Source of the DNA: Undaria pinnatifida
Taxonomy: Eukaryota; Sar; Phaeophyceae; Laminariales; Alariaceae
Assembly (NCBI GenBank): GCA_012845835.1
Contig: JABAKD010000020.1
Coordinates: 11,238,488-11,302,487 of the forward strand
Length of the DNA: 64,000 nucleotides
Direction of reading: 5' to 3'
Made by a program: the position numbers and the translations under genes. The notes beneath the pieces are model-generated. The model saw only the letters and a list, made by a program, of their open reading frames with translations, had not been told where the DNA came from and made no database searches. How positions within the stretch are numbered: the stretch's first letter is position 1; the number at the start of each line of letters is the position of its first letter. Shown piece after piece: positions 38,201-50,200 of the stretch.

Positions 38201-41200
38201 TGTCACCCATCACCTGACGTGTATCCACGCTACGCATATGAAAGAGAAACTGTTGCAAGCCTCGAGTCGAACCTTGGGTACCTAAGCCTACACTGGCGTT
38301 GACGACAGACATGAGACTTACTCACTACTTACTTGTTTTTTGCTTATTAACGTAGTGAAATACTGACAAAAAAAAAAAAACACGCAGCAAGGAAGCCACA
38401 AGCTCTAGCGGAGCTTGAGGCGACCGTGAGTTCTCCATCGTTGGAGGACCGTGAGTCTAACAAAGATGTTCCATCGTTGGAGGACCAAGCGGATTTCAAC
38501 CTTTCCGCGTCCGATAAGGAAAAGGAGTTCACGGGGAACGGCGCCGTCGCCAATCCCACGATCATGGAGGCATCGTCTCTACGCACGGAGAAGGAGCCGT
38601 CTCCTTCTCAATCGTTCACTTCTGACCAGGTAGATAGCGATGATCTGGAGGATCTCAACGTTGAGCAACTCCAGGTTCTGCTGTTCAAGGCGGGAGCGAA
38701 AGCTCGGATCACGGCACTTCGTCAAAATCAGTCAGCACCAACGTCGCTGTCGACCGGTTCCGTACAGCTTCTACAGCAGCGAAACGCGGTAAGCGGAGCG
38801 TTACCAGTAGAACAAACAGGTCTAGCAATGTCTAGGTTGTCCGTTGCAGAAGAAAATCCCCGTCTGCCGCGCATGTAGATGACCTAGGCCCCAGAATTTA
38901 CATGCGCGGCGGACGAGGGTGGTTTTCCGCGACGGACAACCTAAACATTGCTAGACCTGTTTGTTCTACTGGTAACGCTCCGCTTACCGCGTTTTGCTGC
39001 TGTAGAAGCTGTACGGAACCGGTCGACAGCGACGTTGGTGCTGACTGATTTTGACGAAGTGCCGTGATCCGAGCTTTCGCTCCCGCCTTGAAATCAGAAC
39101 CTGAAGTTGCTCAACGTTGAGATCCTCTAGATCATCGCCATCTAATTCGTCAGAAGAGGACGATTGAGAAGGAGACGGCTCCTTCTCCGTGCGTAGAGAC
39201 GGTGTCTCCATGCTCGGGGGATTGGCGACGGCGCCGTTCCCCGTGAACTCCCCTACCTCATCGGACGCGGGGGGTTCGATTTCCACTTGGACTTCCAACG
39301 ATGAAAGTTGTTGTTAGACTCACGATCCTCCAACGATGGAGAACTCCCGGTCGCCTCAAGCTCCGCTAGAGCTTGTGGCTTCATTGCTGCGTGTTTTTTT
39401 CTTGTTTGTCGTTATTCCACTACGCTAATAAGCAAAAAACACAAGTCTCAAGTCTGTCGTCAACGCCAGTGTAGTTTAGGTACCCAAGGTTCGACTCGAG
39501 GCTCGCAACAGTTTCTCTTTCATATGCGTAGCGTGGACACACGCCAGGTGATGGGTGATACACTCGACGGTGAGCCTGGAACGAGAGAAGAGTGACAGAT
39601 GTGCATGACACATCTGCTCACGCAGTAGATGGTCTCAGGGCAATATTACCAATCATAGTTCGTCCGTCGACGAAGGATTGTACCGAGATCTTACTGATGA
39701 GATCATAGGAGATCTGATGTCACAGTCGTACGGTAAGAAACGAAGATGTTATGACCAGGTGAATTGGTGATACCTGCGTGGGAGATCCTTACGGTGATCT
39801 CCGGATATGTGTAGGTTGTACCAGACATGGCTCCCACGTTACCCCCCTACTAGAACATAATCTCCCTCGGAGGTTCAGGTTAATAATGCGTTGAGTTAGT
39901 TGCAAGGTAATTCATGTTTTGGCGTTGTATCGTAGGTTTGTGGATGTGTCAATTGGTTGTTTGGTTAGGTTGGCTGAACATGTTTAATATTTTGCCTGAC
40001 GACTGGACCTTGCCCTGTCGTCTCTACTGCGCTGTGCGATCAACGCGTATGTTGACCTACCCAGGTAGTTACCTACAGTAGTGGTCCCTCTGTAGTGCCG
40101 GTTGAGTAGTGCATGTTACCCGCTATAGTGCCTGTGGAATCGCTTGGTACAGATGATATCATGCAGTAGTGGCAGTATGCGGAGTACTTTCGACGCCGCT
40201 GTAGTGCCGGATTTCCGGGTGGCACATACCGGCACTATCAGGAGACACCCACTGTACTTGCGTTTTTTTGTTTGATATTGTTGGCTGAAGTGGTCCAATA
40301 ATTATTTTGACGACTGGCCCTTGCCTTTCGCTTCGTCGCCTCTACTACTGCATGATGCAATCGACACCCCCTGCCGAAACACGCCTCCAGCTGTTCATGG
40401 TTCCGGAGTTCCGAAAAGGCGTTCTTGACTTCCGGGATAGCGAAACGCCTTCAGAAGACAGCCTCATGTGGCAGCTGCAGAACATGTTCAGCCACCTCCA
40501 GGTACGATTGGAGTGAATGGACCGTGAGGTGGGATAAACTAGTCGGGACCCGACTTGGCATAAGGACTATTAATAAAAGGTGTTTGGGGGGGGCACTATT
40601 CCTGTTGTCTCTTTTTGGTGACCAGTATTACCAGTCCCTCCGGTCTACGTAAGCGCTGTCTATCTCTTCGTAAAACCTTGTACACGCTTGCCGAAGCACA
40701 TGAGCGGGAGGCGCGCCGTCGGCGTAGTTCATGGGCGCTTTGAACTTCATCCGCAAAAAAAAATCGTGCTGTCTGTCTGACAACCATAAACCTAATCCCG
40801 CCTAAAATACAAGAAAGAACAATGACCGCGTGCTGAAGTTATGCGTTGTTCCGTTCCCTGCTGGGGCATATAAAACGTTAATACTATTCCTTGTTGACGT
40901 TAAACGTTGTTGCTGTCTCTGTTGGGGCGTAGCAAAATCGTCATTTTGGTTGCGTTTTGATTATGTTCGTTGTTTTCCCGTCCCTGTTGGGGACCGGCAG
41001 GAGTCGGAGAAGGCCCATTTTAACCCCACGGGACTGGTGCGGTCGCTCCGCGACTGGGAAGGGCAGCCTTTGGACGTCATGGTGCAGCAGGATGCCTCGG
41101 AGTTTCTGACGCAATTCTTTCAACAGGTGCGTTGGTTTTTTGCTGATGGCGGCAGTAGGGACGGCGTTAAGTTGCGCTTTAGAACCGCACTCACGTTTCT

Positions 41201-44200
41201 AGAGGGCATGAACTTGGAATTAGTATGGCATGCATTTTTCAGGAGTTTTAAAAGGTTGGCTCCTTTGAGGCTCCAGAGGGAAAAAAATGTCGGGAAAAGA
41301 TGACGATTATAGCTGTCGGCCACGCGCATCAGCCCGGTTCGGGTAGGGCAGGGAATTCGTCCGAACTGCAGTGCAAGGAGCTGTACGACATGCGCGTAGA
41401 GCATAGCGATGCTTCTACTGGACACGCTCTTTCCTGTTACAGTGATGTAACACATTTTAAGACCGCCCGGTTTTAAAACGTTTCGGGGGATATGACCTGG
41501 TTCATCGGCTTTGCACGAAAACTAAGCTACTTGCAATTAGTATGAGATCACATGTTTGCTGTAGTAAAAAGTAAGACCGCAATAGAGATAAGACCACCTA
41601 AATTATCGTGTCACGGAGTGGTCTTGAAGGAGGGTGGGTGCACCACTCTAATGTTATAGAAGGGTGAATCTAGTCGTTTTTGCTGGTCACCATACATGGG
41701 GCCCCAACCGGGTTAGTTGAAGCGTTACTCGATTTAACATGTAGGGAGAAGCTCTTTACAGTAGAGGTATACAGGGCAAATTTCTCCCAAGGCAGGCGGA
41801 CGCTGGTGTTTCCTCCCAGTTGTTAACGTGGGGCCTCTGTGACGGAAAGTCGAATTATGTCTGTCTCTCTGTCTGCCTGTCCGCCTGTCTTGTCCTTCAT
41901 TACTGGAATAGACACTGCCAAGGTTGTGATCTACAAGGTAGTCAATAGGCACCGAGCAAACGATGAAGAAGAGCAGGATTCAATGGCAAAGCTGACGATT
42001 CTCCCCAACCCCTGCCTAATGTTGTCGGCATCCATCGCACAGGTGGAGGGACAAGTGATGGGATCTTCGAGCGAGAACATTCTGAAGCAGTCGTTTGGAG
42101 GGGTTTACAGCAACGAACTTTTCGCGGAGGGGGGCAGGCTGTACAGTGAAAGACCAGAGCCGTTCTCCTATATTTCTGTGGAGGTGCGTTTTGGGACTTC
42201 ACCCCTTCTGCCCTGCCAAAAACCAAAAATACCACTTGCAAGTAGGTTGCCCCCCCCTAACAAGTAGGTGCCCTTCGAAAGGAGCCAAGAGGGAAAAAAT
42301 GACGAAAACAAAATTGTTTCAGGATAAGCCGCACGAAGCAATGCAGGCTGGTGGGCGAGGGGGGTGGGTGCGTTTTGTGTCGGCACAGGCAGCAAACCGC
42401 TCGATGTCGACGTTGGTTTACGGTTTATTTGGCACGCTTGTCACAGGTGAGAAACATGAAGACCCTGGCCGAGGCTTTGGAGGTGTTCACGAAGGAAGAG
42501 GTCGTCAGCTTCAAGTGGGATAAGGAGGTCAACGCCGAGACGGGTGAATTCACTAATTGCACGGACGACATAAAATAGTACGATGGCGATAGATTCAAGG
42601 ATATATTGAACGAGCAATTTAATGTGAAAAGCACGCACGTACGCGCAAGTTATCTATACGAGCTCGCTCTGAACTCCAATGGAAATAACTTGTACAGCCC
42701 GCGGTGGAACAGGATAGCGTGACACTGCGAGCGCTGCTGCGCGCTTAAATAAGACCGCGGTTCACGTTGTGTTGATCGCTGTACTCGGGTCCCCAATAAT
42801 TTGTGTTTTTTTCCGGATGTTTTTTTTGTTGTGATCGTATTGCAAGTATTCCGAAGTGTTGTTTCTGCTCGTCGGTTGTTCGCTGATCGCTTATTGATGG
42901 TTCCTTGCTTGCTCAAAAGCGTTTTCTGTTCGTTTTGTTGTGTTCACTGTTAATTGATTGATAGCTAAAATAGTTTGTTTTGTTCCTTGATCGTTCGTTG
43001 ATCGGTTATTGGTTGTTTCTTCATTGCCCACAAAGGTTTTTCTGTTCCTTGATCATTCGTTGATCGGTTAGTTATTGTTCTTTGACTGTTCCTTGCTGTT
43101 CGTCGATTGCTCGTTGCTTGTTCGTTGGTATTGATTGTTGCTTCATTGCTCAAGAATCTTATTCGTTCCTTGGTTGTTCGTTGATCGGTTATTGGTTGTT
43201 CCTTGATTGCTCCTCGACGGTTCATCTTTTGTTCGTTGATGTTTCGCCCCGATCGCTCATTGATTATTCCTTGATTGCTCCTTGACTGTACATCGATTGT
43301 TCGTCGATTGTGTGCTTGATTGGTCATTGATTGTTCTTGATGGTTCGTTGACTGCTTGTCGATTGTTCGTTGATGCTTACCTTGATCGCTGTATCTACGG
43401 TGGTGGATCGGAACAACAAAAACAACGAAACGACGACGATGAAAAAAAACAGGCGAGCGTCGAGCGGTGACGCTCAACACCCACAAGAGGTGCTCCATCA
43501 AGTCCCTACCGAACCACCTCGTCATCCACCTCAAGCGCTTCGACTTCGACTTCGACACCATGCAGCAGACCAAGGTGGGGTGGGGTGACTTGTGGCAGAG
43601 ACCGAAGCTGGGGTATTTTGATGTGGTACCACCCATTTTTATTACCGAGTTTAGGCCACTCGAAAATTGGCTTCATCCGGGCCCAACAATCAAACTATCA
43701 CAATCCTCGGTTTCCCGAAACCTTGACCCTAGTGCCATGTATTGTTGGCGAAGCGTAATAGACAATTCCATGGCGGTGCACGCGCATATCTCGCAACCGA
43801 AAAACACCGCGAAAAAAAATTGCGGTGTAGCAAGAGTCAGACCAAGGCTACAGCAAGGGGGTTACTTTTGGGGACATTCTTTTGCAGTGGTTGGCTCGGG
43901 GTCACTCCGCGCGAGTGACCCCCCTGTTCCTTGCGGTGTTGCCCTTTCGCGCTGTTTTAATTTAGCGATATGAACTCGCAGTGGAATGGTTAGCTACGCT
44001 GCGCCAAGCAAACCTGCTAAAGTGGTTTGTCGGTGAAGTACAGAGTCACTCGTGGTCACTTGTAGGAGTGGCTCAAAGTGGGTAGTGAAAACGGGTTATC
44101 CCCTCCTACGGTAGCCTTGGTCGCCACTTGCACAAGTGGCTCTGAGTCGTTGGAAAAGAAACCCCTAAAAGGGACTAGGACTGTACCTTCGTAGCTGTGG

Positions 44201-47200
44201 TGCAGAGCACAGAGCACAGAGTGACGATCGGGTGACGCGCGGCACGTTGCATCCGTCTGCTTACTGAGTATCGTAGCATGTATGTTTTGGTGCTCATTCG
44301 TCGGTTTTTTGTTCTTTTTTGTTTTAATAGTGTTTGTTGTTATTCCCCACTACAACTTTTATTTTCCAGTTCGAGTCTAGGGAGGAGTTTTGCTTTACGC
44401 TCAGCGGCCTTCTGGAGAAAGCCTTGATCACAGTTGTCGTTGTGTGCATACTATGAGTACTGTTGAGGGCTGGAGCTACGACGAAGATCAGTGGCTGTTA
44501 TGCGATGGTTTATATCATGACGAGGGGAGGCACCACGATGCGGTTTCAATGACGATAGTGCTTTTTTTTATATGGTCTCACAATATCGCCCTTTTTATCG
44601 AATTATTTCATTGGTCACCATAATAGGCCGAAAAGCAGGACTTTTCACGGGCCATTACCCGACCCGCCGATCATGTCAGAAGGTTGTCGAAATCTCGCGG
44701 GCCGAGTGGGGTCGGGTCAAGAGGTGTTTGAGTTATATCACGGGACGGGTCGGGTCAGGTCAGGAAGTTTTCAAACCTCGCGGGTCTGGATGGGTTACCC
44801 TGACTCGACCTGATCCGTGAAAAGCGTCCCGTTGGAAGAAAACAAACCGTTATTTATAACGTGCACCGCAGCACCAACCAGAACGTATATGGTCACGGTA
44901 CAGCGGGCCGTGGTATAACTCATTGGAGCTTGGTGAAAGTGCAGTCGTGTCGTCCGGCCCTAATGTACTGCTGTGCTACTTTGACCGCGTGGTGAACGTG
45001 TGGTCGAAGCGCTTCGACGTACCTGCTGCGAGACGGGGCTCTTGTTATTCGAGAGTAGACTATTAAGAGATGATCCTGCGGACCATGACGTTTTGAGGAA
45101 ACCTTAAGCGAATCGCAGGCAAGGTGTAGACGCGCCCGTCTCTCGTCTGTTGTTGCTGCATAGTGTATCCACCTCCTCTGACCGTCAACTTGGACGGAAA
45201 CACCCCCGGCCGGTCTCACACGTACGAGCGCAGACCAGCAAAGATAACCCTGTTGACCATGGCGTTTTGATACCCTAAGCTAAAGGTAAGCAAGACGAAT
45301 ACGCTCCGTCCCCCGTCCTCTACATGTGTAACCATCCTCTCGCTCGGCATGCATCGGTCCGCGCTGTAACAGTAGTAGTAATAGTACTAATCGAAGCTGT
45401 ACCTATTGGACTGATGCGTAAGAACGCCAGCGTCCGTCTTCCCTGAGAGTTATCAGTTTGGTCCTCCAACAGTTGGCATTGTGTTGAATAGTTTCTAAGA
45501 CACCAAATGTCATCCCAACGATGAACCAGGGCATAGTACTTCCCCGGTTAAGAGGCTCCATCCGTCGGGAGTGTTTTGGCCGAAAAGCGCTGTTACCCCT
45601 GTCTACTGCTTCGGCCGAAACGTGTTATCACCCGCGTAGCACACATCTCCTAATGCCCCTCCGTCGGTCCCACGCCGCCATCTCTTGCAGATCAACGACC
45701 GCTTGGAGTTTCCCTTCGAGCTGAACATGTACCCCTACACCAAGGAAGGTCGCGCCGCGGCCACTGCCGCTGGTGGAGCCTTCGGAGACGAGACCGGAAG
45801 CAGTGTCAACAATATTCGGGAGGTATGGGTACAATTGATGGGTGTCCCTCTTTAGTGCCGGTTGAATGATGCCTGTTGCCGGTATAAAACTGGCGAAGTT
45901 GTTTGGCATCGCTGATACCCGCTATAACGACCTTGGCATGCAGTGGAGGTCTCTCTATATTGCCGGTTGTATGGTGACTTTTGCCAATATGGTGCCGGTG
46001 GAATCGCTTGACATCACTGAAATCACGCTACACCAGTGTATGGGTGTTATACCCAATAGTGCCGGTGTCCGGTTTACTGCCGGTATTGTTGTCTGGCACA
46101 TACCGGCACATGGGGAGACCACCACTATATAGGCGTCTGCAGATGGGTAGCGGTTGGTGCGTGCTAGGGTACCTGCGACACCCACATTGTTTTGCCCTCT
46201 GTACAGCGTTCGTTACAGTTGCGAAGGACCGTGGAGCTATTTATAGTCCTAGAGCTACGTCAGATTACACACCGTACATGTTATTGATTTTATTATTGGG
46301 TCCCATCGTGAGGACGACGAAAGACTCTTGCGCAATCGGTACCGTACTTGACAAGACAACGATGGAAATGAGCGAGCGTTGGGAATGCTGAATCCTCTGC
46401 ACGAAAAAAAACGAAGACGCGTGGGGGAGAAGGGACGACACCGGCGATCACAGCTTTTGCCCAGAAGCTGGAAATAAGAAGCGAGATAAAAACAACAAAA
46501 TGACAAGACAAAGTGTGTGCTTGCGACATGCGTTTTGTTGTGCTAAGGACGATGGCGGAGGGACGGAAAAGACGAACGAGTACTACCAGTACCACTACCA
46601 CCTAACGGGAGTGGTGGTGCACATCGGGACGGCGAACTCCGGGCACTACTACAGCTTTATCCGGCCGAGAGATGGTGGTGGCGAGTGGCTAGAGCTAAAC
46701 GACACCATCGTGTCGGCCTTCGATGTTAAGGTATGAACGCCTGCTACAATATGCGTAGCACTTTTTGGTATTACAACGCGTGCTACGACAGATGTAAATG
46801 TTTTTTTTTTTTTTTTTTAGATCCTCCTGGGGATCCGGGTAAAAAAAGCTTAAGCTCCATACACTTTCGTTTGTGTACCAGTTTTCGTCCATCTGCAGAA
46901 CGCAGACTTTGTGTCAACCTCGCCCCTCCGGTTTCCACTTTTTGGCTAACTTGTCTTGTTCGAGTGTTCTTGTAGTCTATGGAAAACGTGTCATATGATA
47001 TGACATGATGTGTGCAAAATAACCTTGCACGCACGTATTCGGACACACGCTTTTTGTACCTGAGTGTGTTTATCGGCATGTTTTATGCTGAAATCGGTGT
47101 GGGAACGGCTATCTTTGCTCACTTTTTACTCTTCTTTTACTCTTGACTCGAGTTTTGAAGATCCATGTTTGTACTTTTCGTCGGCTTTTTGAAAAACAAC

Positions 47201-50200
47201 ACTGATTTAGTGCGGAAAAACATCTTGAAATTAGTGTGGGGATGTTTATCTTGAAGCAGTGGTGGAGATTTTTTCTTGACGTTATTTTTGGGGCGGTCCC
47301 GAAGAACACGAAGAAAGCAAGGAGCTCAAAGAAAGCCGCCGGGAAGGTTCTCCGAGAGGAGGGTTCAGGCAGGCGTGTTCCGGGCGGGAGCGCTGAGAGC
47401 GAAGCAGGGCGTTATAGTCGATTGAATCCAAGGCGGCGTACGTGCCGAGACATTTGTAAGTATGTATAGTTGCTGCCTAATACCTGGTATATTGTGTTAA
47501 TAACGCAAAACTCAACACTTTTTTGCCGATGGACCCGGGGTTTTGATGCGGTGGAATAACAAAAAATGCGACAGCTGATGCAGCTAGCTGCTGCGCACGC
47601 TCCCACTTTTTGCGTGCAACACCTGCCCCCCCCACCCCCCGCTTCTCCCCCTCATCGTCCGGAGTGCCGTCACGCTCTTTCAACCCCACCCTGTGTGTTT
47701 GCCGGTTCATATGTGGTATGTACGTCTGCCAGTAATATATAGTATACCTGGTATATATTACTGGTATGTAATACCAGATATCTTACGTGTACGGTTAGTG
47801 TTCCTACCTCGAAGCCCGCCTCACATATTCCCCTCGCCCTCCGCCAAAGATTCGCTACCCTACCCTACCCTACCCTACCCTACCCTACCCTACCCTACCC
47901 TACCCTACCCCACCCTACCCTACCCTACCCTGCCCTACCCTATCCAACCCTACCCTGCCCTACCCTACCCCACCCTGCCCAACCCTTCCCTACCCAAGGA
48001 CATGGACGCCGAGTGCTTCGGTGGGGAAGAGGGCACGCAGTACAGCACCTACCCGCGCGCTTCCTCATCCAACGGCCATCAGCAGCAACAGCAGCAGCAC
48101 GGAAACTCCGCCCCGGCTTCTGGGGCAGGGGGGGGAGGAGTTAGACGAGAGAGGACCCGCAATGCGTTCATGCTTGTGTATGATAGGGCCATGCCGAATG
48201 GTCAGCCTGGCGCGGCCGAGGAAAGCTTCCCCCGTTCTCCTATGTCGTCCCCGTCTTCTGATTCGTCGGAGGTGTTGTCGCCGACCTCCCCACCGACTCC
48301 TATCGCCAATAGCGCCGCTCCTGCTGGCGATGCTTCTAAGGACGGTGGTGCGCTGGAGGGAGGGGTAAGGGCGGCCACGGTCGGGGGTGTGGTGGATGGG
48401 GGAGGGGGGGGGGGGGCTGCGGTGGTGGGCACAAACGCGCAAGCAGACAGAAATGTGGAATTGCAACGGCTCGTGGCGGAGGGAGGAGGAGGAGGAGGGG
48501 CTCGAGGGCGGGAAAGAAGGAAGAGGTTCCGCGCGGAAGTCCCCGCTGTGTTCATGCGCCAGATACACCAGGAGAACTTGGAGTTTTGGAGGTGTGTGCG
48601 GGTATACCCGTAAGAGGATTGTGGTTGTACCCGGAGGCGCTTTGTGGTTATCCCCGTGATGTTTGTGGTTATATCCGTGGGAGGTTTGTGGTTATATCCA
48701 TCGGAGGTTTGTGGTTGTACCCGTGGGGGGGTTGTGGTTATACCCGTGGGAGGTTTGTGATATTACCCGTGGGCCGTTTGTGGTTATGCCCTTAGGAGGT
48801 TTGCGGTTATACCCTTGGGAAATTTGTGGTTATACCAGTAGGAAGTTTGTGGGTGTGCCCGTGGGGGTGTTTTGGTTACCCGTAGCAGGTTTGTGTTTAT
48901 TCCTGCACATCTTAGCGGCTCGTATAGTCACGTCCTGGGATACACAGGACGCTAGCCTGGGACATTGACCCAGTATGTATAATCTCAACTTCGCCGCTCG
49001 CCAAACTCGCTCAAGTTCGTGCTTTGCTGCTCCAGTGGCTGGACGATCGAGCGCTTGCCTCGTATACACCGGCAGCAGCAGCAGCACATTTTTGTGTCCG
49101 CCCAGTCTGAGACTCAGCCTCAGCCTCATGTTCTGTTTTAATCTCAGACTCAGACTCAGGCTTAAGATCGTACTTCGCCCCCGCTTGTCCTTCATTGTCC
49201 GAGCGTTAATGCATATGCGTGTTCGACGCTCGTGCTTGCGCGGCTGCTTGTCCCTGGTTCCCCCTCTCATTTCGTCGACTTCGTTTTGTTAATTGAACTG
49301 CAGAAAAAAGAACGTGATGGAGAAATTGAACTTCAACTTCATCCGAAAACTTGTGACCGGCAACCGGCCCAAAGGCCAGGAGAAGATATCTGGCGCTGCT
49401 TCCCTCCAGCTCGCCATCAGGTGAGATGATTAGTGAGCGATCGAGCTAGTTACCGATCGATCGATCGATCGATGGACGTGCGGACTGCGTGCGCCATTGT
49501 CTTGATGGAAACTTCTTACGAACGCTTTCAATAGTACGCTAAGAGTTCGGGTTCCATTTGTCGTATTTCTCGTGCGGCACTTTTTCTTCTCCCGACATTG
49601 CTATCATCAATCTTACTCGTACATACACCTCTCGGAAAGTATTTTTGCGCATCGTACCAAGATTTGCAGGTGGATCACGTCAACCACGCTGCGTTGTCGA
49701 GGTTTCTTGACGCCCTTCGGCATGTGATTAGCCTTCTGCAAGTGGGGGAGCCCCCCCCCCCCCGCGCATCTCCTTCCCATGAGAATCCCGTAGAGTCATG
49801 AGAGCACAATGGAAGTCCCATGAAAATCCTGTGGAAGTGGTCACATAGGAACGCACTATACCAACCCCTTTCTGCCCCCGCCCATCCCCGGCTTTGCTGC
49901 CGCTGCGTGCATGCGTCCCTGTCGTGGAAAGGTTTGCGCTCGGAACGCTGGTCCAGGCGCGCGAGCGAGACCTTATGAACGACTGCGTCAGCTTGCTCAC
50001 CAGGGACCTTCCTCCTCAGCCAGACGCGTGCTGCTGGCTTCTGAGCATGCTTCGCCGCTTCCCCGCAACCCTGAAGGAGTTGCTTTTGTCCCCCGAGGAT
50101 GCTGTTCGAGAGGCGTCGGGATTGGTGATTAAGGCGGCACTGAAGGGGGCCATGTTGGCGGCCGGTGGCGCCGGAGATCAGGTATCGTTTATCAGATTAT

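Larger units (their letters stand above)
37917..39838. repeat. Large palindrome: two inverted arms of about 960 bp
   Basis: The left arm (37917-38878) and right arm (about 38893-39838) are inverted copies with a spacer of some 14 bases. Each arm has an LTR-like part (outer) and a gag start (inner). Arm identity is high but not perfect, with small indels. Confidence 0.9.

Noticed and set aside
42965-43636. 223-codon minus-strand frame
   Set aside because: Runs through the GTTCGTTGATCG minisatellite and antisense of exon 20; no family resemblance.
47855-47996. Interstitial telomere repeat
   Set aside because: TACCC pentamers do not match known TTTAGGG or TTAGGG telomere units.
49677-49748. 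Exon-like segment VDHVNHAALSRFLDALRHVI
   Set aside because: Phase 0/0 cannot be inserted between exons 24 and 25 (phase 2); might be an alternative or fossil exon.
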